A DNA stretch of 64,000 nucleotides from Sedimentibacter acidaminivorans (GTDB taxonomy: Bacteria; Bacillota; Clostridia; Tissierellales; Sedimentibacteraceae). The DNA is taken from NCBI RefSeq assembly GCF_017873955.1, contig NZ_JAGGKS010000004.1, positions 1 to 64,000 on the forward strand, written 5' to 3'. Position numbers and translations under genes: made by a program. Positions 26,364 through 35,849 of the stretch are shown here, one piece after another (the stretch's first letter is position 1; each line of letters starts with the position of its first letter). The notes below the pieces were generated by a model. It was not told the origin of the DNA, did not search any database, and worked only from the letters and a program-made list of their open reading frames with translations.

Positions 26364-27206
26364 TTATTTTCTTTTTATATTCAATGACTGTGTTATCCGG
26401 TCTAGTATTATAGCCAGTATAACAATAGCCAACCCTGAAGCAAAACCTTGTCCTGCTTCATTTCTAGTAACTGCTCTAAAAACTTCAACACCTAATCCAT
26501 CTGCTCCAATCATAGAAGCTATGACAACCATTGAAAGTGCTAACATAATAGTTTGATTTACACCAGCCATTATTGTAGTTTTCGCCATGGGAAGTTGTAC
26601 TTTAAATAGTTTTTGTTTAGGTGTAGAACCAAAGGCATCTGCCGCTTCGATTAGTTCTGTTGACACTTGACGTATCCCAAGATTGGTTAATCTAACAACT
26701 GGTGGCATTGAAAATATTACAGAAGCAATAACCCCAGGTACCATTCCTATACCGAAAAATGATACTGCAGGTATTAAATACACAAAAGCAGGCATTGTCT
26801 GCATAAAGTCCAATATAGGCGTTACCACATTTTGTACAACTATACTCCTCGACATCCAAATTCCTAGCGGAACACCAATTATAATTGATATCATGCTAGC
26901 AGTTAAAATCAGCGAGAGTGTCAGCATAGTTCCTTCCCAATAACCAAGATTATGAATTAATAATAATCCCAAAAAAACGAATATAGATAACCCACCTATT
27001 TTCTTGGTAATATAAACAGTTATAAGAAGCATTATTAAAATAAATATAAATGGTGGAATTGCTATCAGCCCTTCACTTAAACCACTTACAATTACATCTA
27101 AAAATTTCTTTATTGGCTCAAAAAACCATTGAGCATTACTCCTTAGCCAAGCTACAATTATATCAGCAAACTCAACTATGGGTATTTGGGGTATTTGTAT
27201 CATCAT
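26364..27206 (-). CDS. glycine betaine/proline ABC transporter, permease
   Basis: 280 aa with about six to seven membrane segments and the ABC permease EAA loop at LIEAADAFGSTPKQKLFKVQLP (about 185-206). It is the OpuAB/ProW type. The gene begins inside the last 35 bp of the ATPase gene and ends 23 bp before the lipoprotein start codon, so all three are co-translated. It forms the membrane channel of the betaine importer. Confidence 0.92.
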   Translation of the reverse strand: MMIQIPQIPIVEFADIIVAWLRSNAQWFFEPIKKFLDVIVSGLSEGLIAIPPFIFILIMLLITVYITKKIGGLSIFVFLGLLLIHNLGYWEGTMLTLSLILTASMISIIIGVPLGIWMSRSIVVQNVVTPILDFMQTMPAFVYLIPAVSFFGIGMVPGVIASVIFSMPPVVRLTNLGIRQVSTELIEAADAFGSTPKQKLFKVQLPMAKTTIMAGVNQTIMLALSMVVIASMIGADGLGVEVFRAVTRNEAGQGFASGLAIVILAIILDRITQSLNIKRK

Positions 27207-28389
27207 GATTCACCTCATTTCCAGCTAGTGCAGCTAATACGGCACCTCGAATAATAATTCCTATTAATTTTTTATCTTCAACAACCGCTACCGGTACTTG
27301 CGAATTATATATTACATTAAACAGGTCATTTAATTGTAAATCTGGACTAACTAAAGGTACATTAGCCTCAATTATATCATATATGTTTTTATTGCCACTT
27401 TTTATTGCTTCCGATGCTGCATCAGCAGTTACAATTCCTATGAGTTCTTTATTTTTATTAGTTGCATAAATACTAGATATCTCCGCTTGCATCATACGTT
27501 GCAATGCAGTACGCGGACCATCTTTTTCAACCTGTATAGTTTCTGGACGTATCATAACATTCTGAGCTGTAAGCACTTTAGACCGATCCACATCCTGAAC
27601 AAACTTTTTTACATAATCATTTGCTGGACTTGTCATTATTTCTTCGGGTGTACCAATTTGTACTATTACTCCATCTTTCATTAATGCAATTCTATCCCCA
27701 AGCTTTAATGCCTCATCTAAATCATGTGTAATAAATATAATTGTTTTCTGCATAGAAGATTGCAAATCTATAAGTTCATCCTGCATTTCTTTACGTATTA
27801 GTGGATCCAAAGCTGAAAAAGCTTCATCCATTAACAAAATGTCAGTATCAGTAGCTAATGCTCTTGCAAGACCAACTCTTTGCTGCATTCCTCCCGATAA
27901 TTGACTTGGATATTGTTCCTCATACCCCAAAAGCCCAACCATTTTTAATGAATTAAGGGCTTTATTACGCATTTCACTTTTATCAAAACCCTGAACTTCC
28001 AACCCATATTCAGTATTCTCTAGAATAGTTCGATGTGGAAATAATCCGAATTTTTGAAAAACCATGCTTAACTTTTTTCTTCTTGTTTTTATTAATTCAG
28101 CCTTATCCATTTTTGCTAAATCTTCACCATCAATTAATACACTTCCTGCACTTGGCTCAATCAAACGGTTAATTAATCTAACTAAAGTAGATTTCCCACT
28201 TCCTGATAATCCCATAATCACAAATATTTCTCCTGAAAAGACTTTAAACGATACTTGGTTTACCCCAACAGTCATACCCGTCTCTTTTAAAATATCTGCT
28301 TTTGTTTTTCCTCCCTCTAATAGTTTTATACCAAGCTTTGGATTTTTACCAAATACCTTGGTTAACTTTTTAACTTCAATTTTTAACAT
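27172..28389 (-). CDS. glycine betaine/proline ABC transporter, ATPase with CBS domains
   Basis: 405 aa, ProV/OpuAA type. Walker A GLSGSGKST (near 60), Q-loop VFQKFGLFPHRT, signature LSGGMQQRVGLARAL (near 165), Walker B ILLMDEAFSALDP, H-loop FITHDLDEAL. Two CBS domains fill the C-terminal 120 residues; in OpuA they sense ionic strength. The ATG at 28389 is preferred over a GTG three codons earlier, which lies within the ribosome binding site GAGGTG. First gene of the operon, divergent from a GbsR-like regulator. Confidence 0.93.
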   Translation of the reverse strand: MLKIEVKKLTKVFGKNPKLGIKLLEGGKTKADILKETGMTVGVNQVSFKVFSGEIFVIMGLSGSGKSTLVRLINRLIEPSAGSVLIDGEDLAKMDKAELIKTRRKKLSMVFQKFGLFPHRTILENTEYGLEVQGFDKSEMRNKALNSLKMVGLLGYEEQYPSQLSGGMQQRVGLARALATDTDILLMDEAFSALDPLIRKEMQDELIDLQSSMQKTIIFITHDLDEALKLGDRIALMKDGVIVQIGTPEEIMTSPANDYVKKFVQDVDRSKVLTAQNVMIRPETIQVEKDGPRTALQRMMQAEISSIYATNKNKELIGIVTADAASEAIKSGNKNIYDIIEANVPLVSPDLQLNDLFNVIYNSQVPVAVVEDKKLIGIIIRGAVLAALAGNEVNHDDTNTPNTHS

Positions 28390-28726
28390 TTTATTCACCT
28401 CGATTACACTATATTTTACTTAAACTTCTAAGATTTATTCAAGATACAATAATTATTAATTATTATACAAAATCTTTTTTTCACATTACAGTTATATACT
28501 ATACTAGACTTTATATAAAATTACAACCGTAAAATCCGTCTATATAGTATTTTAATTACGTACAGTTTATTCTGTACATAATTATTTTAGAGTATTCTTA
28601 ACATCGCTCTTAATTACTCCAATTTAATCCTGAATCTTTTTCTTGACTTTATTTTTTATTACTATACTATATAATATATCTCGTGTTATAATAATGTTAT
28701 GAATAATACAAGGAGGATTGCCTTCA
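28390..28726. other. divergent control region between betaine transporter and GbsR-like gene
   Basis: No gene is seen in these 337 bp. They contain a palindrome at 28554-28583, a cluster of TATACT/TATAAT-like elements at 28495-28520 that could serve the transporter operon, and TTGACT (28653) followed by TATACT/TATATAAT boxes upstream of the regulator. The regulator's AAGGAGG lies at 28710-28716. Confidence 0.5.
28554..28583. promoter_or_regulatory. palindromic operator candidate for the GbsR-like regulator
   Basis: Arms of 12 bp with one mismatch, AATTACGTACAG and CTGTACATAATT, around a 6-bp centre TTTATT; the inner GTACAG/CTGTAC (28560-28577) is perfect. It is the only strong dyad in the divergent intergenic region and is placed where a dimeric MarR-fold repressor could control both genes. 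Confidence 0.5.
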
Positions 28727-29263
28727 ATGACAAAAAACAACAACAAATTAATTTCAAATGAATACGAAAACATAAAAAACGAATCAATTTCAACTTTATC
28801 TAAGTTAATTAACCTTTATGATTTAACCTTATCGGAATCTCGTTTGTTTTCAATTATGTTTCTTGAAAATAATCCAATGACTTTGGATGTTATGAGTCAA
28901 TTATTGGGAATGAGTAAAACATCAATGAGTATGGGGATTCACAGTTTGTTAGACAACAAAATGGTTGAAAAAGTTTGGAAAAAAGGAACTAGAAAAGATT
29001 TATACATTGTAGAACAGGATTTATACAAAGTGTTCTCAGATACGTTTTTGGATGAATGGAACTTTGTAATTAAACGAAACTTAAAAACATTTAATGAACT
29101 ATTAATCCAGCTAAATAATCTTTCAACGAAATCTGCTGATTCAGAAATACAAGAATCGATATTACAATATCAGCTTAAAATAGATAGTATTATTACTTTC
29201 TACAAATGGCTTTCACTTATATTAGTAGAAATTCAGGGAAAAATTGAAGATCGCCAAGTATAA
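28727..29263 (+). CDS. GbsR/OpuAR-type winged-helix regulator
   Basis: 178 aa, one of few plus-strand genes. A MarR-fold winged helix (LSESRLFSIMFLENNPMTLDVMSQLLGMSKTSMSMGIHSLLDNKMVEKVWKKG, split by wing) is followed by a helical dimer tail, as in GbsR and OpuAR, which repress choline and betaine uptake genes. It diverges from the betaine ABC operon. The ATG at 28727 is chosen; the TTG at 28718 is too close to the AAGGAGG. Regulation of the neighbour operon is inferred from synteny. Confidence 0.85.
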   Translation: MTKNNNKLISNEYENIKNESISTLSKLINLYDLTLSESRLFSIMFLENNPMTLDVMSQLLGMSKTSMSMGIHSLLDNKMVEKVWKKGTRKDLYIVEQDLYKVFSDTFLDEWNFVIKRNLKTFNELLIQLNNLSTKSADSEIQESILQYQLKIDSIITFYKWLSLILVEIQGKIEDRQV

Positions 29264-29317
29264 AAGATTATAATGTTACTAGTTAATTTCCTTTTTATAA
29301 TATCTCTAAAATACATA

Positions 29318-29356
29318 AAAAAAAGAACATCGTATTTTAAATACTCTGCTCTTTTA
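29318..29356. terminator. bidirectional terminator between gbsR-like gene and hbd
   Basis: A/T tracts flank an imperfect stem (AAAAGAAC ... GTATTT-T-AAATAC ... GCTCTTTT) between two convergent genes. Two copies of CTATAGGGT follow at about 29381 and 29413; their meaning is unknown. Confidence 0.55.
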
Positions 29357-29465
29357 ATAATAATTCTTAGCTCTATAACATTACCTATAGGGTAGACTTT
29401 TTTATTGTCCATTCTATAGGGTGCATTTTATAACTGAAATTCTTACTTCTTTATACTATTATTGT

Positions 29466-30320
29466 TTATTTACTGTAGTCGTAGAATCCTTTACCTGTTT
29501 TTCTACCAAGTAAGTTAGCTCTAACCATTTTCTTTAACAATGGATGTGGCCTATATTTAGTATCACCAAATTCGTTATAAAGAACTTCCATAATAGCTAA
29601 ACATACATCCAATCCTATCAAATCGCCTAATTCTAAAGGTCCCATTGGATGATTAGCTCCTAGTTTCATAGCAGCATCTATTTCTTCTTTTGATGCTACA
29701 CCATCAGCTAAAATACCTACACCTTCATTTACTAATGGAATTAATATTCTATTAACAACAAATCCAGGTGCTTCTTCTATAGTTACAGGTGTTTTACCGA
29801 TTAATTTTGATAATTCAACTATTGACTCATGAACTTCAGATGAAGTTAATTGACCTTTAATTACTTCAACAAGCTTCATAGCTGGAACTGGATTGAAGAA
29901 ATGCATTCCAATTACTCTTGCTGGGTTTTTAGTACCTGCTGCAACTTCTGTTATTGACAATGAAGAAGTATTAGTAGCTAAAATTGCTTCTTCTTTTGCA
30001 ACAGCTTCAATATCACCAAAAATCATATGTTTTGTTACCATGTCTTCTGCAACAACTTCTACAAATAAATCAGCATCTTTACAATCATTATAAGATAGTG
30101 TTCTTGTTATATTTCCAATGATTTCAGTTTTCTTTGATTCTTCCATTTTTCCTTTTGAAACTGCTTTTGATAGATTCTTTTCAATCGAACCCATAGCTCT
30201 GTCTAAAGAAGCATCAGATCTACCTTTAAAAACAACCGAATAACCAGCTTGCGCAAATGTTTGAGCTATTCCGTTACCCATAGTTCCAGTGCCAACAACA
30301 CAAATTTGTTTAAATTCCAT
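29466..30320 (-). CDS. hbd: 3-hydroxybutyryl-CoA dehydrogenase
   Basis: 284 aa. NAD site [20 protein letters not shown] (9-28); catalytic His in [16 protein letters not shown] (about 136-151); helical C-domain with [16 protein letters not shown] and [13 protein letters not shown]. It reduces acetoacetyl-CoA to 3-hydroxybutyryl-CoA in clostridial butyrate formation, or works in amino acid degradation. It stands alone here without crt, bcd or etf. Promoter TTGATA-N17-TATAAT is upstream. Confidence 0.94.
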   Translation of the reverse strand: MEFKQICVVGTGTMGNGIAQTFAQAGYSVVFKGRSDASLDRAMGSIEKNLSKAVSKGKMEESKKTEIIGNITRTLSYNDCKDADLFVEVVAEDMVTKHMIFGDIEAVAKEEAILATNTSSLSITEVAAGTKNPARVIGMHFFNPVPAMKLVEVIKGQLTSSEVHESIVELSKLIGKTPVTIEEAPGFVVNRILIPLVNEGVGILADGVASKEEIDAAMKLGANHPMGPLELGDLIGLDVCLAIMEVLYNEFGDTKYRPHPLLKKMVRANLLGRKTGKGFYDYSK

Positions 30321-30388
30321 TTCTATTCCTCCTAAAAGTTATTACGTTAAATTATTAACAATATAACGTACTTATTTTTCATGTTTAA

Positions 30389-30417
30389 ATTATACCTTAT
30401 TTGTGAAATATTATCAA
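30389..30417 (-). promoter_or_regulatory. SigA promoter of hbd
   Basis: Minus strand TTGATA (30417-30412), 17-bp spacer, TATAAT (30394-30389), about 70 bp before the hbd start codon. Confidence 0.75.
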
Positions 30418-30554
30418 GTATTTATGAAATTAAAAAATTACAACTTTTATAATTTCATTTACATTCATATGTTAACTTTATTATGAATTTTATAAAATTT
30501 AATAATAGAAATTTATTCGCGTATACTAAAAAAAAATATATCATAGGTGATTAC

Positions 30555-31358
30555 ATGAACATACTAAAACTTTTAAAAAAATTTGAAGAAGATGATATCT
30601 TTTCTTTAAGCGCACAATTTTCATATTATATAATTCTAGGTATATTTCCTTTTATCATTATGCTTATTTCTATATTTGGATACTATACTTCTTTTTTCTA
30701 TTATTTATTAGATGCATCTAAACAAATCATACCACAAGACGCATATAACATAATATTTAATATTGTAAAACAATCAAGCGGAAACTATAATAAATCCTAC
30801 ATGTCTGTAAGCATTTTAGCTTTAGTTTGGTCTTCTTCTTCTGGAAGTGTAAGCATTATAAAAGGGATAAATAAAGCTTATGATTATCCTATTAGAAAAA
30901 ATTATTTTTTTATTCGTATAAAAGGAATTTTATTTACATTTGCCCTAATGTTTTCTCTTCAAGTTGTTTTCTTTTTTGTTATTGCAGGCAATCATTTAAT
31001 TTTATTTCTACAAAAAATATCTTTATTAAATGAAGTTTTTTTCATAATAGTTAATATTTTACGATATGTGCTTCCTCTACTACTTTTAATTATTATATTT
31101 TCTTTTACATACAAATTTCTTGACTATGAAAAAGTACGCATTCGTTCTGTTTTGCCTGGTGCTATTTTTGCAACATTTGGGTGTATAATCGGCTCAATTA
31201 TATTTTCAATTTATATAAATAAAAGAAGTATTTTTTATAATAACATATATGGTAACCTGTCTGGTGTATTCATTTTATTAATATGGATTTACCTATCATG
31301 CTTAATATTCCTTTTAGGTGCTGAAATCAATGCTATAATACATAATAAATCAAACTAA
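30555..31358 (+). CDS. YihY/BrkB-family membrane protein
   Basis: 267 aa from an ATG behind AGGTGAT; an in-frame ATG at 30483 has no ribosome site. Six hydrophobic segments, with SLSAQFSYYIILGIFPFIIMLISIFG near the start, LVWSSSSGSVSIIKGINKAYD near 95 and LSGVFILLIWIYLSCLIFLLGAEINA near the end, are signatures of the YihY/BrkB family. Older annotations as RNase BN are not supported; the true role is unknown, transport is suspected. Confidence 0.88.
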   Translation: MNILKLLKKFEEDDIFSLSAQFSYYIILGIFPFIIMLISIFGYYTSFFYYLLDASKQIIPQDAYNIIFNIVKQSSGNYNKSYMSVSILALVWSSSSGSVSIIKGINKAYDYPIRKNYFFIRIKGILFTFALMFSLQVVFFFVIAGNHLILFLQKISLLNEVFFIIVNILRYVLPLLLLIIIFSFTYKFLDYEKVRIRSVLPGAIFATFGCIIGSIIFSIYINKRSIFYNNIYGNLSGVFILLIWIYLSCLIFLLGAEINAIIHNKSN

Positions 31359-31387
31359 ATGCAATGAGACAGTTGAAACATGTCACA

Positions 31388-31990
31388 TTATCTCACGCCA
31401 CATAAGATAAAGTAGCCTGATTTTTTGTCTGCAACTTCGCAGTTACCAAATAAACTCTTTATTTTATCCTTTGAACTTGGAGCTCCTTGTTTTTTCTGTA
31501 TAACAACGTAAAGTTTTCCACCCTCGTTTAAACGATTATATGCTCCCTCATAAAATGAAAATACGACCTCCTTTCCAGCTCTAATAGGAGGATTGGTAAC
31601 TATAATATCATATTTCTCATTTATATTCTCGAATGATGATGAGCTTATTATCTTTACTTTAGTCTCAACATTATTTTCCTTTGCATTCATATTTGCTAGT
31701 TCTAGTGCCCTTTCATTTATATCTGCCATTGTCACATTTGAATTTGCAATAGCTTTTGCAATTATAATTCCTATGGGTCCATATCCGCATCCCATGTCAA
31801 GAATTTTACCATTGAAATTTTTATTTTCATTTATTACAGTTTCTATTAAGAGCATCGATCCAAAATCTAACCCATTTTTAGAAAAAACACTATTGCTTGA
31901 ATAAAAAAAGTATCTATCCTTTCCTATATTCCAATCAAATTTATATATTTCTTTTTTTGTTTCTGGATTTTTAGTAAAATATTGTTCCAT
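31388..31990 (-). CDS. RsmC/YbxB-like class I methyltransferase
   Basis: 200 aa from an ATG behind CGGAGG; the frame is open upstream to 32029. Motif I ILDMGCGYGPIGIIIAKA and the N6/N2-methylase motif YDIIVTNPPIRAGKEVV fit the RsmC family, which methylates guanine in 16S rRNA. The N-terminal YFTKNPETKKE and FSKNGLDFGSMLLIE are typical of the short Firmicute form. Confidence 0.88.
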   Translation of the reverse strand: MEQYFTKNPETKKEIYKFDWNIGKDRYFFYSSNSVFSKNGLDFGSMLLIETVINENKNFNGKILDMGCGYGPIGIIIAKAIANSNVTMADINERALELANMNAKENNVETKVKIISSSSFENINEKYDIIVTNPPIRAGKEVVFSFYEGAYNRLNEGGKLYVVIQKKQGAPSSKDKIKSLFGNCEVADKKSGYFILCGVR

Positions 31991-32374
31991 TTGTTCCTCC
32001 GTTTTCTTTATTATATATAAAGTACTCATTCATTTGTGTATTTATTATATCATAAAGCAAGCCAGATAACGGCTTGCATCACAACGATTCAATAAATACA
32101 TCAATACAAAGACTTATGTCTTTGTTTCATTAATTGTATTTATTATATCTTATTTGTAGTAATATTAATATAATAAACACAAAAAAAGTTGCTACGCAAC
32201 TTTTTTTGTGTTTATTATTACATTAGTATTCAATTACGAGTCGTTAATTAATACGCGTCACAATCGAGATTAGAACCTGCATAACTTGAAACTCTAATTT
32301 AGAGTGTCACAATATGGGTATTCCTAAAATACTAAACAACTTAAACTTAATTACTTAATTCTGTTTTATACTTA
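31991..32374. other. hairpin-rich intergenic region without a gene
   Basis: No reading frame is supported. It holds hairpins GCAAGCC/GGCTTGC (32057-32077), CAAAGAC/GTCTTTG (32107-32124), a perfect 22-bp terminator and the palindrome ACTCTAATTTAGAGT (32291-32305). TGTATTTATTATATC occurs twice (32037-32051, 32135-32149), and AATAAATACA (32091-32100) is complementary to part of both, so it could close either of two alternative hairpins. Confidence 0.6.
32171..32217. terminator. strong bidirectional terminator after the stn-like operon
   Basis: Perfect 22-bp inverted repeat (32171-32192 with 32196-32217) and three-base loop; each arm carries seven A or T residues, so it works on both strands. 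About 160 bp beyond the last gene of the transhydrogenase operon. Confidence 0.85.
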
Positions 32375-35300
32375 CTACTGAACTTTTACGCAATTTGATT
32401 TCAATTTTGAAATATATGCTTTTTCTACCGTATCATAAATCTTATACTCTTTTTTCATACTAACAAATTTAGGAATGTATAGCCCTTTTTCACACTCTGC
32501 TTCCACATCATCTAATGCTTCAGTGTTCAAAAGCTCAGCTACTTTTTCAAACATTTGAAGATTTGATTTTCCGCTCAATGGTTTGATTGCCTCTACAACC
32601 ACTTTTACAGAGTTATCTGCACTTACTAATGTTCCTTTGCTTTCTGCTATACTGCAAAGTGGTAATACAAACTCTGCTAATTTAGTAGTATCATTTTCTA
32701 TTACATCAAATGCAACAAATAATTTTAATTTCTCTAATGATTCTTTTAATTCAGGATTATTTGATATTATATCTTCACCAATAACTACTAATCCTTTAAT
32801 TTCTTCATTTCTTAATAAATTAATTATCTCATCTCCTGAAGTTCTAAAACCAAGGTTCCATGCTCCTTGACTATTTGCTTTAGGCTTAGTGATTATTAAT
32901 CCTCTATTAGGTTTATTATCATTTCCAGTCAATACAGTTATATCAGCTAATACTTTCAAAGCTTCATTTTGAACTGTGTTTTCATCTGCAACAATAACTG
33001 GCTTCTTAGCATTTTTATATGCCTCAGCTGCTCTTTCCATAGAAGTTAATACTTCAACTTTAGAAATTACATTTTTAAGCTCTTCACCATTACTAAATTT
33101 ATTTAATATTTCTTCTTTAACAGCACCTTTTTCTATTAATGATTTAAGAACACCTGCAAAGAATATTTCATAATTTTTAACATCAAGTTTTTCTGACCAA
33201 TCATTCATTCTAGTTGATTCAGTAGATACTGACATCATTTTTGTGTTTTGAGAAATCTTTTTAAGCTTTATACCTAATGATGGATGATGCTCATAAACTT
33301 GCCCTACAGATATAATTAAATCAGATGAACTTAATTCGTCAAATCCTAGTGTTGACTTATTTGTACCTAATACTGTTTCAATTCCAGATTCTTGATTAAT
33401 AAGGAATGAACCTTTTATATCTGTTCCTATTTCTTTTGCTATAGCACTTATATTTTTTAATTCTTCATTTGTCAACTTAGGTGATACTACAAATGCAACT
33501 TGATTTTCACCATATAAGTTTTGGATACTTCTTAATCTTTTAGAAACTTCATAAAGGGATGTGTCAAATGATACCGGCTCATATTGACCCTTAATTCTTA
33601 CTTTTGGCTCAAGAATTCTATGAGCATCATTAATATGCTCGATACCAAATTTACCCTTGCCACAAATAGTATTTTTTATTCCCTCTAAATTAGAAGCTTT
33701 GTAAACTACATTATCTTTATGCTCATATACAACTTCACAACCTATAGAACAATAACTACAAACGGACTTAGTTTTTTGTAAGTCAAGAGGAATCTCTTTA
33801 ATATTTTGTCTTCTTTCTAACCAAGCTCCTGTTGGGCATACATCAATACATTGACCGCATGATATACAATCAGTGTCTTTTAAACTGTTTTCAAACTCAG
33901 GTGCAATAATAGTTTCAAATCCTCTATTTACAAGTCCTAAAGCAGCAGCTCCAACAACATCTTGACAAGTTCTTACACACAATCCACACTGTACACATTT
34001 GTCTTGATTGTGATCAATATATGGATGATCTGTTTCTTTTTGTTTTTTATCTTTCTTTCCATAATCCTTAGTTGTGTCTATTTCATATGTTTTGATATAA
34101 TCAACTAGCTGGCAACCAAAGTAATCTTTACATCCACATTCTAAACATCTTGAAGCTTCTTTTAATACTTCTTCTTCTGTCATAGTTGGAAGAATTGGTT
34201 GGAAATTAGTTTTTCTAACCTGAGCGTCAACAGTACGATGTTCAACTCTATTAATTACTTCTCTATCTTTAAAATCTTCTTTTGTTAAATCATCTTGATA
34301 TACAAGAGGTAAGTCATAAACAGGCATAATTTTTCCTGCAAGATAACTATTTATAGCTTTAGAAGCTTTTTGTGCCTGACCGATAGCATCTATAGCTATT
34401 TTAGGTCCTGTTACAGCATCTCCGCCTGCAAAAACACCTTTGATATTAGTTTGGAATGTTAATTGGTCTACTTCAATATTTTTCTTTTTGCCTTGGCCTA
34501 CATTTATATTACCACAAACAACTTCTTGTCCTATGGCTGCTATAATAGTATCTGCTTCAAATTCAACAAACTCGCCTGTTGGTTCAGGTCTTTGTCTGCC
34601 TGATGCATCTTTTTCCCCAAGAACATTTTTTTCACATTTAAGTCCAATTACTTTTTCCCCGTCACTTAAAACCAATTTAGGAGCTGATAAGAATGAGAAT
34701 ATTACGCCTTCTTCTTTTGCTTCTTTTATTTCAATTTTTTCAGCAGGCATTTCATCTTCAGTTCTTCTATAAACAACTCTAACTTCTTCTGCGCCAAGAC
34801 GTATACTTGTTCTTGCAACGTCCATCGCAGTATTTCCACCGCCTACTACTATAACTTTTTTACCTAATTTAACAGGCTTGTTTTCAGCTACATCTATTAA
34901 GAAATCTATACCACCCATTACTCCAGGAGTTTCTTCTCCTTCGCATCTAAGTGATGAGCTTTTCCAAGCACCAATTCCTAAAAATACAGCATCATTTTTA
35001 TTTTGCAAATGTTCAAGAGTTATATCATCTCCAACTTTTACACCATAATTTAATTTTGCTCCCATAGCTTCAATTACAGCTACTTCTGCATCTATTACAC
35101 TTTTAGGTAGACGATATTCTGGTATACCATATCTCATCATTCCACCTGGTTTTTTCATTGCTTCAAATATTTCAACTTCATGTCCTTCTCTTAACAAGAA
35201 ATATGCAGCTGATAACCCTGCTGGTCCAGCACCAACAACTGCAACTTTTTTACCTGTAGAAGGTTTTAAACTTGGTACATATACTGCATCATCATTTAAA

Positions 35301-35830
35301 TCTTTATCAGCAGCAAAAGTTTTAACACATGCTATTGAAATTGGCTCTTCAACTAATTGTCTTCTACAATCCGCTTCACATGGATGAGGACATACTCTAC
35401 CTATACTTGCTGGTAATGGTAATTTTTCTTTTATTAATTTCAACGCTTCTTTATATTGTTTATTGGCTACTAATCCAACATATCCTTGAACATCAGTATG
35501 TGCAGGACATGCTAGTGTACATGGAGCTTTACAATCGCCTCTATGAGTTGATACAAGCATTTGTAATGCCATGTTTCTCGCACCAACAACTCTTTTTGTT
35601 TCTGTACTTATTACCATTCCATTAGTTGCAGGAGTTGAACAAGCTCTAGCCAATTTAGGCATGCCTTCAACTTCTACGATACACAAACCACAACCACCAT
35701 AAGCTTCAATTCTTTCATCATGGCACAAATGAGGTATTTCTATATTGTTTTCCAAAGCTGCTTCTAATATGTTTTTACCAGCAACTGTAGTTATTTCTTT
35801 ACCGTTTATATTAAATTTTACTAAACTCAC
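32375..35830 (-). CDS. large iron-sulfur flavoprotein subunit, StnC-like (NuoG-type/GltD fusion)
   Basis: 1151 aa, GTG start behind GAGGAGC. Order: [2Fe-2S] domain (CHDERIEAYGGCGLCIVEVEG near 37-57), His/Cys cluster CKAPCTLACPAH near 98, GltD/NfnB-like FAD and NADPH domain (VGAGPAGLSAAYFL near 198; VVGGGNTAMDVARTSI near 332; GVFAGGDAVTGPKIAIDAIGQ near 470), two [4Fe-4S] sets (CVQCGLCVRTC; CISCGQCIDVC), then a NuoG/FdhF-like domain with CSYCSIGC near 692 and degenerate remainder. With the NuoE- and NuoF-like genes upstream this matches Stn, the Sporomusa-type transhydrogenase that couples NADH, NADPH and ferredoxin. NADP-linked formate dehydrogenase is the main alternative. Confidence 0.75.
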   Translation of the reverse strand: MSLVKFNINGKEITTVAGKNILEAALENNIEIPHLCHDERIEAYGGCGLCIVEVEGMPKLARACSTPATNGMVISTETKRVVGARNMALQMLVSTHRGDCKAPCTLACPAHTDVQGYVGLVANKQYKEALKLIKEKLPLPASIGRVCPHPCEADCRRQLVEEPISIACVKTFAADKDLNDDAVYVPSLKPSTGKKVAVVGAGPAGLSAAYFLLREGHEVEIFEAMKKPGGMMRYGIPEYRLPKSVIDAEVAVIEAMGAKLNYGVKVGDDITLEHLQNKNDAVFLGIGAWKSSSLRCEGEETPGVMGGIDFLIDVAENKPVKLGKKVIVVGGGNTAMDVARTSIRLGAEEVRVVYRRTEDEMPAEKIEIKEAKEEGVIFSFLSAPKLVLSDGEKVIGLKCEKNVLGEKDASGRQRPEPTGEFVEFEADTIIAAIGQEVVCGNINVGQGKKKNIEVDQLTFQTNIKGVFAGGDAVTGPKIAIDAIGQAQKASKAINSYLAGKIMPVYDLPLVYQDDLTKEDFKDREVINRVEHRTVDAQVRKTNFQPILPTMTEEEVLKEASRCLECGCKDYFGCQLVDYIKTYEIDTTKDYGKKDKKQKETDHPYIDHNQDKCVQCGLCVRTCQDVVGAAALGLVNRGFETIIAPEFENSLKDTDCISCGQCIDVCPTGAWLERRQNIKEIPLDLQKTKSVCSYCSIGCEVVYEHKDNVVYKASNLEGIKNTICGKGKFGIEHINDAHRILEPKVRIKGQYEPVSFDTSLYEVSKRLRSIQNLYGENQVAFVVSPKLTNEELKNISAIAKEIGTDIKGSFLINQESGIETVLGTNKSTLGFDELSSSDLIISVGQVYEHHPSLGIKLKKISQNTKMMSVSTESTRMNDWSEKLDVKNYEIFFAGVLKSLIEKGAVKEEILNKFSNGEELKNVISKVEVLTSMERAAEAYKNAKKPVIVADENTVQNEALKVLADITVLTGNDNKPNRGLIITKPKANSQGAWNLGFRTSGDEIINLLRNEEIKGLVVIGEDIISNNPELKESLEKLKLFVAFDVIENDTTKLAEFVLPLCSIAESKGTLVSADNSVKVVVEAIKPLSGKSNLQMFEKVAELLNTEALDDVEAECEKGLYIPKFVSMKKEYKIYDTVEKAYISKLKSNCVKVQ

Positions 35831-35849
35831 TTTTTTGCTCCTCTCTCTG

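Noticed and set aside
30483-30554. Longer N-terminus for the YihY/BrkB protein
   Set aside because: No ribosome site at 30483; AGGTGAT at the internal ATG and family length favour 30555.
32245-32305. tRNA remnant or attachment site (AGGTTCTAATCTCG on the minus strand resembles a T-arm)
   Set aside because: No acceptor or anticodon stem, and no integrase or phage gene nearby.
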